A stretch of DNA of 64,000 bases from Perilla frutescens (GCA_026008535.1 BRKX01000001.1:72180317-72244316), one strand, 5' to 3'. Counted from the stretch's first letter, positions 24,340 to 36,544 are shown. Notes: generated by a model not told the origin, from the sequence alone. Numbers and translations are program-made.

Positions 24340-24700
24340 TATAGTAGGGCTTCGAAGCCGAAGCCGCCGGCCGGCGTCAAGGTCGGCTACCATCATCTGA
24401 CCACCGAAATTAATTACCTAAAACCTAAAATTCCAAAACGCCCGGCACGCACCAAGCAGCAAGCTTCTGGCGCCGCCGCAACCTTCAGCGTCGATCGACC
24501 ACCGCCATCTAAGCACTGAGATTAATTGCGTAAGACATAAAATTCAACCCACCCCAGCGCCGCAGCAAAGAGCAATCATCTAGCCCCGCCGCCACCTCCG
24601 GTGTCGGCCACCACGACCTGACCACCGTGATTAATGACCTAAAACGTAAAATAACACCCGGGCCGGCGCCGCCGCTGGCCACCGAGCACAATCTGATTAA
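24340..24700 (+). repeat. GC-rich minisatellite downstream of B1
   Basis: Imperfect tandem units of roughly 90-100 bp. Each has an AGCTTCTRGCGCCGCCGC-type core, a GGCCACCACCACCTGACCACC-type segment, an ATTAATTRCRTAARACRTAAA-type segment, and a CCGGCGCCGCACCAA-type spacer. It is a CpG-rich island in AT-rich DNA. Related arrays follow B1' (36545-37255), the 55-kb remnant (55470-55735) and the 62.3-kb gene (62765-63665). No convincing protein is encoded. Confidence 0.8.
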
Positions 24701-24704
24701 CATG

Positions 24705-25790
24705 TAAGAGTAGTCATCTATAAAATTATGTTAACATATATGTTATTTTTTGTGTTTAAGTTTGATGAAGAATTCAACACAGTAGCAATATAATTAATTA
24801 ATTTTAAAACAATAGAAATCTTATAATTAATTAATTTGTTTATAAAAAACCGATATATAAACATTCCATGAAGCAAGCACTTAAATAATTTAGTTTTAAA
24901 ATAAGGACCCCTAACTCGATCCCAAATATATTTTTTCAGTGTCAATTAAGTATATCACTTTTCTCCCAAATAAATATATATATATAGTCAAAATTCACAA
25001 TCTAAATTATCTGTGGTGAATAATTTTGCAAACGTTGTAGATTAAGTAATAATATGTAACTTTATATGTACTCGAGTATTGATTAAATATGACACGAGAC
25101 GAAGTGATGAACACTCCAATTAAATGGAAGTAATAGTCAAACTACAGAACTAATGTAAATAGATGAAATTGAATTCAGAATATCGTTTTAATCAAATATA
25201 TAAATGTAGAAAGATGCTTTGAAAATATCATCATTGGAAAAGGGAAGTCGCTTTGAAGTTTGAAGTTTGAAGAAATTAAATGAAATCAAATCAAAAGTTC
25301 TTTCAGCCACACGTGTGGTAGGGGTTGTAGTTTTCAAGAAAGCGGCAGTCAATTAGTTTAAATTTCAAATTAATTAAATTGACTGGTGACTACTATAGGA
25401 GTTATATATATAAAAAAATTATAATTTCAAGGAAGTTATCATGAACGTAAGCAAATATAAAAGTCAGTTTCTCAAACAAAATATAAAAGTATAGAGATGT
25501 AAAAAAAGATATTGTCAAAATTAAAGTAGAATGTCTTGCTTGTATAACAATATTAATTATACTGTTTTTTTTTGAAGAAAAATACTAGTTTAAAATTAAT
25601 AAAGTTCAATTCGTTAATTCAAACATCAGAATGGCTAACAAAATAACATTCTGAATATCACGAGAATAAGAATAAAAGTAGAATTACTAACAGCTAATTG
25701 TGTCAAAGTGTGCGCCAGTTTATTGGCACGTGTCGACAAGTCCAGCTATAAACCTAACACCTCTTTCCCTTTAATCTCTAATAATTATTC
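24705..25790. other. Right end of copy I and junction with copy II
   Basis: Matches 37445-38465 in copy II; for example GCGCCARTTTATT occurs at 25711 and 38453. Homology to the copy II tail stops near 25735, and homology to the start of copy I (10014) begins near 25803. The segmental junction therefore lies in about 25735-25803. No gene is seen. Confidence 0.65.
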
Positions 25791-25882
25791 CAACACACGC
25801 GATTAATTCAAATTTCTCTTATTAATAATACCGCGTGAATTAAGCTCCCCAACTCCCCCACCCTTCAAACACACAACCACAC

Positions 25883-25884
<2 letters not shown>

Positions 25885-25923
<39 letters not shown>

Positions 25924-25927
25924 GGGG
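25885..25927 (+). repeat. (GA)n plus poly-G tract upstream of A1'
   Basis: A GA tract followed by a G homopolymer of about 15. Counterpart of 10110-10172. Confidence 0.9.
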
Positions 25928-26165
25928 ATTTGGGTAAAATGTGCATTTGTTCTAAACCCCAATGTATACCGCCAACTTTGACATTTGCTACAAATTTGTA
26001 TCACCACATTCACACATTATTTTCCATTTAGTTTTCGTTTGTAAGACGTAGCTTCATCTTCAAGCATCTCAATTAATTAACAAATTTGTTTTATTTTTAG
26101 GGGATTAGATTAAATTTAAAAAAAATATATTAAAACCGACCTCGATACACGTACCATGCTCTAGC

Positions 26166-26175
26166 TATATAAATA
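26166..26175 (+). promoter_or_regulatory. TATA box of A1'
   Basis: TATATAAATA lies about 120 bp upstream of the ATG, matching the position of the A1 TATA box. Confidence 0.65.
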
Positions 26176-26293
26176 GCCTTCAACACACTCTTTCTTTCAT
26201 CAACAAATTAATTCACATATCATCCATTTATACACAACATTTTCTCTACACATACATACAGCTTTCTTTCATCAACACATCAATTAAATTATC

Positions 26294-26551
26294 ATGTCTT
26301 CCCCAGCAGAAAAACTAGGTTGGGGGAAATCATATTCTTCAAACCCTAGTAACCCTAATTCCTCCAATAACAAACCCCAAACCACTTCAATGTTAGCTCA
26401 TTCGACACAATATGGAAATAGTTATAGCAATACCGATTCCAATACTCGTGCAGCTGCAGATTATGCTTTCACCAACAATCAAGCTCCATCCTACTCCATG
26501 CCGACACCATCTAACGACAAGGAAGCTCGAATTTTTGGTAGTAGCAAATGA
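26294..26551 (+). CDS. Family A small Ser/Asn-rich protein, copy A1'
   Basis: Intronless 85-aa ORF, the copy II counterpart of A1. It keeps the ancestral AEKLGWGKSYS (5-15), which A1 has lost, plus LAHSTQY (34-40), RAAADYAFTNNQAP (52-65) and ARIFGSSK (78-85). The final lysine arises because the TAA stop of A1 reads AAA here, so translation runs one codon further to TGA. The 3' flank (TTGCCCC, CATTCAAGCGGTTGTGACTT) is shared with A1. There are no cysteines or signal peptide. Function unknown. Confidence 0.72.
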   Translation: MSSPAEKLGWGKSYSSNPSNPNSSNNKPQTTSMLAHSTQYGNSYSNTDSNTRAAADYAFTNNQAPSYSMPTPSNDKEARIFGSSK

Positions 26552-26811
26552 ACCATATTGCCCCGTCAGAAGCATTCAAGCGGTTGTGACTTATGTGTAA
26601 AAGGGAAATATATCGGGCTCTACTCCCCTTCCCCCCTATTCAATATTCTTTTAAAAAGAGTGAACCATACCTATATCTTTGTTTATTTAATTTGTATCGT
26701 CGTATGTTGGAATGTGTTTATGTGTAAATGTGTAGTTCGTTTTGTACATCTTGTTCTGTAAATTATCTTTCATTGATAGATGTGACTTTTATTTTCTTGT
26801 TACGTCTCTAG

Positions 26812-26837
26812 CTCTCTCTCTCTCTCTCTCTCTCTCT
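26812..26837 (+). repeat. (CT)n tract after A1'
   Basis: CT tract about 260 bp after the stop, counterpart of 11073-11091. Confidence 0.8.
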
Positions 26838-26849
26838 TGATCGAGATTA

Positions 26850-28407
26850 TCTCTATAGATACTTTATTTCAAAATCATATTAAATCCCTAATCCAAATTA
26901 TAAAATAATTCGCAGCGGGAATTCCACGAGATGAAAATACAATTCAAAATATATATCTATAATCAGTTGGTCGGGAAAAAGTGATTTAGATGATCAGATA
27001 TTTAATATCTTTTAGTGACACTTATTGATTTTTTATATATATAAATAGCGGAAATTCAATAGTTAAAATACAAGATAGAATACAAGGTTGAAATAGAGGA
27101 CCTCATCCCCAAATCTATCATACATTAGTCATTGAAAATTAGAATATCGGCCCCGGTGATGAATTAAATTTTTGGAAATTGATCAATATATTGGGGAAAA
27201 ATAGGCTCCATAATTTGTGATTTCGTTGGTTTAATTTGCAAGTAATAAATTAAACTAATGTTATTATAATTTTAGTTTGAGAAAAAATAAAATTGTTTTG
27301 TTCGTTACTGTTATATCAATTGGTTGATTAAGCATTCCAATAGAATTCGCGACTTTTAGCTATCTAGTCATATATATATTTTTAACTTTAACAGTGTTAA
27401 TTTAACAAACTTTCACTTGACTCAAACATTAAAAAAAACTTTCACTTGATGGTATATAATAATAACATATATAACACAAAAGTTTAATGACCAAACTGGA
27501 CCAAATATCTTCTGAAAAACTCAATTACAACATATTATACAAAATTTAAGGATAAATTTCATGAAACAAAAATTCAAGTACCCATTCGATATTAATTACT
27601 CATCCACACTATTAGGCCTTTATTAATTTATAATTAGTTCAGTTCCTATTAATTAATTTATTTTGCATTTAATTTATTGAAGTGCTTAATCCCTTTTAAT
27701 TTATAGATCGTCATTTATCGAAGTATTTGCACATACTGTAGTAATATTGATATCTCTATTATATACTGGAAAACTAAAAAGGCCTATTATTCACAAAGCA
27801 TAATTATTGGATCACATGCGAGGATAAAATCTCCATGCTTGTAAGCCAATTAGAAGTAATTAACATCCATCTACCAATTACATAATACTACTTTTTTTTA
27901 ATAGCCCTATATTTTGGTCTCTTTTTTAAAATTAATCAGAATAAAAACTATTGACAACATCTTGTATTAAAGTTTTTTTTTTTTTTTTGTAAATTCGGAT
28001 TAAAACTCGACGTGTAATTGTTTAATTCCACCTAACCTCGTTTATTTGATTGAAAAGTCAACACATGCGATATGTGATTTTGGTGTCGGATAATTAATCA
28101 CATAGTAGATTTACAACAAGTTTCAAAATCGGATAATTTTTGTCAATTGTTTTGCTCTTGGTCATTTTTTAAAAATTTGGCCAAAATGCAGGGTTTGAAA
28201 TACAATTTTCCCTTTCAAATTTTTTATTATTTTTGCATTTCACGACGCGACACGGCTACTTGATCGATCTTCCGAAGTCCGAATTATTCAACTTCCTCAT
28301 TAATTTCTTGTATTATATGTATATGTGTGTGTGTGTGTGCAATACCGTGTGTAGCTCCCCCCCCCCCCCCCCACAACCCACCCTTGCGAAAACCATAACA
28401 TGTGTGA

Positions 28408-28420
<13 letters not shown>
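26850..28420. other. Non-coding spacer between A1' and A2' (copy II)
   Basis: Continuous homologue of 11100-11880 plus 15080-15900 of copy I, without the 3.1-kb element. This shows the pre-insertion arrangement. It ends in a poly-C run near 28357 and a (GT)n(GA)n compound microsatellite at 28409-28454. No gene is seen. Confidence 0.65.
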
Positions 28421-28454
<34 letters not shown>

Positions 28455-28776
28455 CTATAGATAAGATCATAAGAATTAATCGTGGAGATTATATTAATAG
28501 ATATAGAGGTAACACAGTAACAACGCAGATTTTCGACAACCAGTTTTTTTTCATGTATATCTCAATATTACACACACCCACACCTAATTTCCATTTAATT
28601 TACTTTGTAAATATGTGTACTTCCCCGTTACGTATCATTATTTACCAATTATTTATTTAAGGGGATAAAATAAACCTATGTGTATATATATACCATGCCT
28701 TGCAAGCTAGCTAGCACCCTATCAAAATTTTCTCTACACAACTTTCTTTTCATCAACATACATACATAAATCAATC

Positions 28777-29025
28777 ATGGCAGAAAAACTAGGTTGGGGG
28801 AAATCCTACTCCAATTCTTACTCAAACCCTAGCTACTCCAATAATAAACCTCAAACTGATTCACTTCTTGCTCAATATTCTACACATTATAGAAGTAGTA
28901 ATACCACTTCCAATGCTCGTGCAGCTGCGGATTATGCTTTCGCCAACAATCAAGCTCCGACCTACTCCAACTCCAACCAACGTCGATCTAAACACGACGA
29001 AGCTCGAGTTTTTGGTAGAAGCTAG
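28777..29025 (+). CDS. Family A small Ser/Asn-rich protein, copy A2'
   Basis: Intronless 82-aa ORF, the copy II counterpart of A2. It carries AEKLGWGKSYS (2-12), RAAADYAFANNQAP (48-61) and EARVFGRS (75-82). Differences from A2 are Y13N, S15Y, N20Y, G39R, T41S and S44T, plus three silent changes, two of them after residue 48. The frame, start and stop are preserved and the C-terminal 38 residues are unchanged. Function unknown. Confidence 0.72.
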   Translation: MAEKLGWGKSYSNSYSNPSYSNNKPQTDSLLAQYSTHYRSSNTTSNARAAADYAFANNQAPTYSNSNQRRSKHDEARVFGRS

Positions 29026-29156
29026 AATTAATGAACCATATATACATATTTATTTATCTCTTATTGCTATATTGTGTTCGTTTGTATTTATGTAGTTCGT
29101 TTTATATCTTCTTCTCTAAATTATCTTTGAATTAATGTGATTTTTAGTTTCTTCTT

Positions 29157-29160
<4 letters not shown>

Positions 29161-29200
<40 letters not shown>
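29161..29200 (+). repeat. (CT)n tract after A2'
   Basis: CT tract 136 bp after the stop, counterpart of 16729-16760. Confidence 0.85.
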
Positions 29201-29205
<5 letters not shown>

Positions 29206-29221
29206 TAAATAAGATATCATG

Positions 29222-31290
29222 TTATCCCGATACATAGCTCAATTGGCATGAGAATAAGAGTGTGATAGTTCTCTGACTTATTGAAGGTCACCATATGGAT
29301 CGAAGTTCAAGTCCTGCTGTTTGGACTGAATTTCTTGTGGTTGACATGCATAGCATATAGACAAGCTTTTGACATCCATCCATTTAGGCACATGCATCTA
29401 TTAATGAATTGAAGCAGTAAAGATCCTCTTTTATGGGTTCATACAAAATTAAATAAGATCCATTATTACAAAATAATTTATTCAATTTAAGATAATCGGT
29501 GGCAAAAATTCCACAAGATGATATACAATCTAATTAAAATTAATAATCAAATCTGGAACAAATGTAGCCAGTACGTCCTTCAAAACATAGAGAAAAAAAT
29601 GCCATTCATAATAGAGACTGGTCAAATTAAATATTAGGAAGCGTATCACGACACATATTGGTGGACTTTTTTTTAAAACATGTTGGTGGACAAAAATAAT
29701 ATATATATATATATATATATACATATATCCTAATTAATCATTTAAGTTTTTTTTAGTATATATGTGATCAAGGGTCTAGATGAAGATCCATATAGTAATA
29801 TTTCGAGATCGGATCATTGTCGGCGCTTTCTATATATTCTATGTATAAAATTTACTGTATTTAATTAATTTTTGTGGTATATATCCACAAAATATTTATT
29901 TCACACGCAACGGTTCGATCAAGAGCCACGATAAGCTGAGCTATTTAGAAAGGTTTCTTCTCTAGATTTAACTAATATTTTTGTTTCTTTAATAGTTTTT
30001 CGTTTTATTATTACATTATAAAATAAGAGCAATAAAAAAAATGTCTGCCAACTCAGAGAAGAAAAGTCAAGAAAAATGGCGACAATGTACGTAATAATAC
30101 TAATTAAGACAGCCTAAAGCAACCGGTCACATTAATTAATTGACAGGTGCTGTCATATTAATTTAAGGAAACAACATTCCTGATTTAATTAATGGCAGTA
30201 TAGCTAGGCATGACCATCACATGCATGTCTCGTTATTTAATTAATTACAGTATATATTAATATTAATTGAAAAAATTAAATTAATTATCGAGCGCAATGT
30301 ACGGGCCCACACGTTTGCGTTGGGCAAGTGAATTGAGCGAATTTCCGGATTTTAAAAAAAATTAAATTAATTCACTTTTATTTTAAGGTTCACACAATAC
30401 ATTTTAGGGTATACTGTATATTTATTTCAAAATTAAGTTTTTTTTTATTTTCAATTACCGTTTATATTTTTTTCAAAAAAAAATAATTATCAAGTGCAGT
30501 GCATGAATCCACTCGTTAGCATCGGGTGAATGCATTGCGCAGGTCTATGAATTTCAAAAAAAAAAATCACCTTAATTTTATAAGGGATATATACATATTT
30601 TGGTGAAAAATAAAAAAAATGAAAAAAAAATGAAAAATCACCAGGAAAAAATAAATTAATTAAAAAATTAATCGGCGCGTGAAATCCATACACCATCTGA
30701 AATAAGGGTGTAAATATGGTGTTGGGGATGTTGCAGGGAAGACCTCAAATGCATTATATTCGGACTAAAAAATTTATGCAAGTTGGACCAATAAACTGTC
30801 AAAAAAATAAAATTTGATATAAAAAAATATATAAAAATTGAATCCACGTATTTTAGGGTCCTATTCGCATGGAAATAAAAGTGAATTAACTCGTGATTAT
30901 ACTTTTTGAAGAACGAAAAAACTGCAAATCAAACACGGTTATTACAGTGCAGATTTTCAGATGGGGCTGTAAATGATCAAGATTTTCGTTAATTAGGTAC
31001 ACTATCAAATATAATGACATCTATAATTCAAATCAATCCAAATTGATTGGTCTAATATTCTGATTATTCATTTTTTAGAAAAGAAAAGTAAAAGAGAAGA
31101 TTTAATTTAGCTGACGCAAATTTTGACTTTGTCAATGAATTAATTGTGTGGTTTTGTAATATAATTATTCTATGTATATGGTACCATATGTAGTTCATTC
31201 ATATTTGCTATAATACTATATATATACACACACATGCCATGCCATGCACATATCATCATCGTATATACAAAAAAATTATTGAGAAAAAAG
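29222..31290. other. Duplicated non-coding DNA after A2' (copy II)
   Basis: Matches 16790-18745 of copy I, including the SINE-like stretch and the empty MITE site near 29973. About 310 bp (30725-31035) is inserted relative to copy I, between GGTGTTG and ATTGGTCTAAT. No gene is seen. Confidence 0.6.
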
Positions 31291-31294
31291 ATAT

Positions 31295-31475
31295 ACGTAC
31301 GAACTTTGACAATTGCTACACATGGCTCATAATTTTTTCATTTATCTCTCCATATTATCCACTACGCCACACCACACCGACATTTTCCATTTTGATTTAC
31401 TTTGTAAGATACTTCATTTTAAGTATCACACTTAACCATTTTTTATTAATTACATAGAGGATTTAATTAATAAAT
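31295..31475 (+). pseudogene. Orphan family A promoter remnant without a gene
   Basis: The segment from ACTTTGACAATTGCTACA through CATTTTGATTTACTTTG to GTATCACACTTAACCA matches the region 130-290 bp upstream of A2 and A2'. The leader and coding region do not follow; after 31475 the sequence leaves the family. It is the relic of a further A copy whose gene was deleted. Confidence 0.6.
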
Positions 31476-31479
31476 AATG

Positions 31480-33160
31480 GCAAAGTTTTCAGTGCATGTG
31501 GTGCACATAAGCCTTAATTATATGAGATGAGTGAGTCAAATTCGCGAGTCGATCCGCGTTGACCGGGTCAACCCGTAAAATAAATCTGGCAAAATTAGTA
31601 TCAATAGTAACATTAAAACACATCACTTAAAATTCGAAAAGTATCACATGTATAATTAAAAAGTAAGACATCTCCTACTTATTTTGGGGTATTTTTAGGG
31701 GTTTATTTTGTGTGTTTTAGGCTTTTTTGGTTGCTTTTAGGGGTTTATTTTGTGTTTTTAGGGGTCTTTTTAGGGTTTTATTTTGTGTTTTTTAGGATTT
31801 TTTTGGGGGTGTTTTTAAGGTTTTATTTTGTGTTTTTTTAGTATTTATTAATTTCATTTTAGAGTATAAATTTATATTTATTACAAATAAATTATATCAA
31901 TTCATTTTAATTTTAGAGTTCACTAATTTATTTTATGGTATAAATTTTGTTGGGAAAAATAAAATAAAAAAACAAAGAAAATTGAAAAAAAAATCGCCAG
32001 AAAAGAAAAGAAAAAAAAACTGACAGGCGCGTGGCGCGCTGCCGCATGGTTGGGCTCATGCACCAAAAAGCAACCCATAAATAATAGGAGTAGTTCATAA
32101 TTTCTTTCGTTAAGTTCATTTTTACGATGATTGTTTAAGAGTTATTCCACCCAATTAAAGAATATAATTATTTTCAGTATTCAATTAATATAATTAATAA
32201 ATACTTAACGATAAATGTTAGTTATGATTGGTTATATATATAGTAATAAATTTTATTTGTATTAAAAATATTATTAAAATATTAAATTAAATAGTGAGAC
32301 ACATATGTAATATATATATAGTGGATTAGGGGAACTCGTCTCCTTTATTTTTATTTTTATTTCTTTACAAATACTTATAAGATTAATCAATGAAGTTAAA
32401 TAGGAATGATTTGCAAAAATAAATAAAGAAGGTATTTTTCAATTAAATTATATGTAAATTACGGGGACGGTGATCAGAAATTGTCCAGAACTTATAGACG
32501 AGGCCAAATTTATCTTGAAGTATACATATATATTGTCAAACAATTAGCAATTAATGTGTCCATTTTATATTTCGATCGTCTATATATATCATTTCATATT
32601 TTCATTATAATTTTTGAATTTCCACGTTATTTACAATCAATTATGTGTCACTTTGATGCGTTTTACATTATAATTTTATTATCCATTAAAATTCACCGTT
32701 AATTAATATTCTCAAAGTCACAAGTAAATATTATTTTTTTATCTCAAATAGAGTAAATATCGATTTTGATCTCCTTTTTATCTTATTATCGTAGGATCAA
32801 AATTGATATTCTTAAATATTTGGAACTAAAACTGAGCGATATTTTTAAAAAATAATTAAAATAATAGTATTGAAATCAAAATTAAATTAAAATATCCCCC
32901 GTAACACCAGAATCGATATTTTCTTATACACGTAAACAACACCTGATCTTTACACCTAATTTGTCAAAGTCAAATTCAAAAGCAAATAAAATATTCAAAG
33001 TGAAATAAAAAATAAATTTTACAGAAAAAAAAATGAAACATAAAAAAAAAGTCAATCTGAATTCTAAAGGATAATAATAAAATGATAACTGACAAGTGCT
33101 GCGCCACGCAGACATCCTAGCTACCTTGTTTTATTTTTTTCATGCGAAAGCCAAATTAGC
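31480..33160. other. Non-coding DNA with G/T-rich degenerate repeat
   Basis: Between about 31680 and 31850 the words TTTTAGGGGTTTATTTTGTG recur about five times with varied spacing; a complementary version lies near 61800-61930. From 32360 the DNA matches the B1 upstream region (21200 onward). No gene is seen. Confidence 0.5.
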
Positions 33161-33163
33161 CAA

Positions 33164-33165
33164 CA

Positions 33166-33226
<61 letters not shown>
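33164..33226 (+). repeat. (AAT)n microsatellite (copy II)
   Basis: Same position as 22078-22160 in copy I, with about 20 units. Confidence 0.95.
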
Positions 33227-33227
<1 letters not shown>

Positions 33228-33830
33228 ATTGTAACTATTATAATTAAACAGCTTAATTGTCAAAGGATCTATTGAACTTTATCATTTGACATCTTAAAAT
33301 ATATTTTACCTTATAGCATTAGAGGAATAAAACAAGTTGTTACATAATACTCCAGTATATATTTTACAGCCCAATATTTCTAATTAATAATTAATTAACT
33401 ATTACTTGAAAATGTTGCTTAGCTTATTTAATGTAGATAACGACGATGACTAAAATACGAGAAATCAAATCTAAAGTGTCCCAGTCAAATCCATATCAGT
33501 TCGAATAATTTATTGCGAGAATATACTTTGAATTAAACAGTATATTATTATTATTATTATTATTATTAGTGATAATGACTCTTAATTAAAAGCAAATAAA
33601 ACTCATTTTCTGGACACGAGAATTCTCACTTTACCAGAAAATCATCATGCTTTTTTTCTCTCTATTTTTTCTAGAAGAAAAATCTATTTACTTTTGGCTA
33701 CTTAAAAGTTGTAGTATTATTATTACTTCAATGTGTTGTATGTAATTATATATATCAACTATGAATTACGTATGATACTACTGCATAAATTTCAAATGGC
33801 ATATATGTCTGTATATGTATGATTTTTTTT

Positions 33831-33936
33831 TACTGATCACACATCCAACCTGTAGAATTGAGGAGATTCGAACATGTGATTTCTGATCCTCAGGCAACCT
33901 CATTCCACCACTAGATCATCCCCACCGGAACTTGTT
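33831..33936 (-). mobile_element. tRNA-derived SINE, same family as 3336-3445
   Basis: Read on the minus strand it gives CCGGTGGGGATGATCTAGTG (box A) and TGTTCGAATCTCCTCAAT (box B), nearly the same body as the SINE at 3336. It lies in the internally duplicated part of copy II. Confidence 0.7.
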
Positions 33937-34166
33937 TGTGTATGTATGTTAATTTTATGATTTTTAGTTAACATAGTATTATAACTAAATAATGAATATC
34001 TTTTAAACGCCACATCCTCTTGGTAACTAAATTTATCATTAATTTTGTGCGATTGAAAATTTGAAATTCAGCATTCATATACCCAGTCCCATTTCCCGGA
34101 AATTTGTGAATGAATTAATTCGTTGAAAATATTAGAAAATTTCAATATAGCTTAATTAGTAGATTG

Positions 34167-34168
<2 letters not shown>

Positions 34169-34256
<88 letters not shown>
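34169..34256 (+). repeat. (AAT)n microsatellite, ~29 units
   Basis: A second, longer AAT array in copy II, about 1 kb after the first, not present in copy I at the equivalent position. Confidence 0.95.
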
Positions 34257-34882
34257 TTTCTACTCCTCGTAATTAATTGTTACTCATATAGCTAGGTGCA
34301 CTTCAAGGAGCTCATCGATCAACATAGATATTGGTATGATTCGTATAATCGTGTCCAATTATAATTTATTATTTAAAGCTTATTTGTTAGAATGAGTCTT
34401 GGTGAATTTTCAATCTGGACATGAGATCTCTGTATATATGTGTATGTAATAATATATTAAAGGGGTGCCCTCAAAAAATTATATATATATATATATATAA
34501 GGGGGGAATATTAAAAAAATATATATACTGATTAAAAAAAGGGAAATCGATCGAAAGACAAAATGGATCTTCAGCTGTGTCGATTGCTTAATTTGCTTTC
34601 CTCATAAATTAAATAAGTATATAATATTTTGTATATAACATATTATATTTTATTCCAAGTAATATAGTGCACAAAACATCACGTATCTCAACTACCTTAA
34701 CACGACACGCATACAATTCTTTATGACGTATTTAAATTTTTAATATACTAGCAAATTAAATTTGGTAATAGTTTACATGCATGCAACATTTTATATACAA
34801 TTTATTCTTTCTTTTTTCAATTATTGGGAAAAGGTCAACAAATTAAGACATCGATCATTCAACATTAACACTCATACAAACA

Positions 34883-34930
34883 GAGAATGGACGGGACATG
34901 TTTAACCCTTTTGGGTCGCCGAGCTAATTA
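34883..34930 (+). pseudogene. Gutted family B pseudogene (only the last ~13 codons left)
   Basis: GAATGGACGGGACATG through TTTGGGTCGCCGAGCTAA matches the last codons of B1 (NGRGMFNPFGSSS plus stop region, 23775-23819) with few changes. The sequence just upstream matches the far upstream region of B1 (about 22900-23300, ending CACTCATACAAACA). A single deletion of roughly 470 bp removed the proximal promoter, leader and first three-quarters of the gene. Confidence 0.8.
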
Positions 34931-35780
34931 ACTGTAATATTTACTTATTTAATTTATATATATATATGTATGTATGTACGTATATATAATCAGTAAAATT
35001 CGAAGGTGAAGATCAGAAATCGACTGGAAATTTATTTAGAATAAAATATAGGACTAAATTTTCCACACGAGATTTGTACCGTGTGCCAGCCGTAGTGCTA
35101 TGAATGCATAATTAATCATTAATAATTAATTGTTACCTCGAAAAGCTAGGTTGCCTTATTTGTAGATCGCTGACTAAAATACGAGAAATCAAATCTAAAG
35201 TGCCGCATCCCAAGTCAAATCCATATCAATTTGAATAATTGATTTATTGCGACAACATATCATCATCATCATTATTATTATTATTAGTGATAATAGCTCT
35301 TAATTAATAGCCAAAAGCAAAGAGAAACTCATTTTCTAGACACGAGAATCCTCGCTTTGACAAAATTAAAACGAGTTTTTTTTTAATAGAAAAAAAAATA
35401 TTATTTGCTTTCGGCTACTTAAAAATCGTAATATTACTATTACATCAATGAGTTGTATGTACTTATTTCGACTATGAAGTACTCTATGAATTACGTATAC
35501 AGTCGTCTCACCAGATCTTTTCCTCGTAAATAAATATATAATATTTTGTATGTAACACATTATATTTTATTCCAAGCAATGCGCAATATAGTTTACATGC
35601 ATGCATGCATGCAACATTTCATATACAATTTCTTCTTCTTTTTTATTTGATTATATATATATATATATATATATATATTGGGAAAAAGACAGTTATTAAT
35701 TATGACACACATCATTCAACGCTCATACATACAAGTTAAATCTCGTATTTATCTATTAATTTTTTTACCATTGATCCTCG
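34931..35780. other. Second copy of B upstream DNA within copy II
   Basis: Matches 22330-22720 and 33360-33790, including GTAAAATTCGARGGT and the GATAATRRCTCTTAATTAA segment. It shows a local tandem duplication that placed two B genes in copy II. A (TA)n tract lies at 35653-35678. No ORF is supported. Confidence 0.6.
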
Positions 35781-35782
35781 CC

Positions 35783-35790
35783 TATAAATA
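35783..35790 (+). promoter_or_regulatory. TATA box of B1'
   Basis: TATAAATA in the same context as B1, about 120 bp upstream of the ancestral start position. Confidence 0.65.
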
Positions 35791-35923
35791 ATGGGCATCT
35801 CATATCATATTTTTCACACAATTCTCTTCTCTTCTCTTCTCTAATATTATTATATCATCCATTGATATAATTATAGTCTTCATTTCAATACTCGATCATA
35901 AATTGTCGTCAGTGGCACAAAAG

Positions 35924-36037
35924 ATGGGTTTGGGTATGGGGAATTACAATGCTACCCCTGCCTCAAACCCCAGTTCCAATTCTAGACAGAAACACAATTC
36001 CCAATCGCTTTTATCCCAGCCTGTAACTAAACCACAG

Positions 36038-36072
<35 letters not shown>

Positions 36073-36187
36073 GAAGAAGGGTGCTGCTGATCGGCTTCTC
36101 AGCAAGAATGAAGGTGGACCGGAAACCTCGACCAACCGGAGGACTGGAGGGGGCTCGTTTATCCTTTTTGGTGGTCGAGCTACCTAA
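35924..36187 (+). CDS. Family B protein, copy B1', with lost start codon and polyalanine expansion
   Basis: Counterpart of B1. The ancestral ATG is TTG (35903-35905); the first in-frame ATG is seven codons on (35924), giving an 87-aa product that starts at MGLGMGNYNA and lacks MSSVAQK. A GCT/GCC trinucleotide repeat encodes 11 consecutive alanines, where B1 has SAATKKKKK. The central motif reads GAADRLLSKNEGGP, changed from AAADHLFGNNEGGP. A small indel near the end changes GSSS to GGRAT. The frame is otherwise open. It could be a diverging functional copy or an early pseudogene; the loss of the start and the altered motif lean towards decay. Confidence 0.5.
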
Positions 36188-36393
36188 AGTGCACCTACAA
36201 CCATCAGCTAATTCACATGTATGAGTTGTTATCATCTGTAAAATATTTAATTATGTATGTTTTAATTTCAGTATTTGAGTTTGTGGTTGTGTTATCACGT
36301 ATAAAAATATAAGGATCTGTTTAGGTTCCATGTATTTAATTATTAGCAATAAAGTTCTTATTTCTGTTTCTCTATTATCATAAGTTTGAATAT

Positions 36394-36395
36394 AA

Positions 36396-36436
<41 letters not shown>
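36394..36436 (+). repeat. (CT)n(CA)n tract after B1'
   Basis: Compound tract about 207 bp after the stop, counterpart of 24031-24055. Confidence 0.85.
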
Positions 36437-36501
36437 GATAACACATAAAATCATCAAGATTCAAACAGATTCTTCCTTGTAATTTTATAATCTCGTATAT
36501 T

Positions 36502-36541
<40 letters not shown>

Positions 36542-36544
36542 GTT

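Noticed and set aside
31680..31850. Interstitial telomere repeat
   Set aside because: The units are irregular and contain TTTTAGGGG and TTTTGTG rather than regular TTTAGGG.
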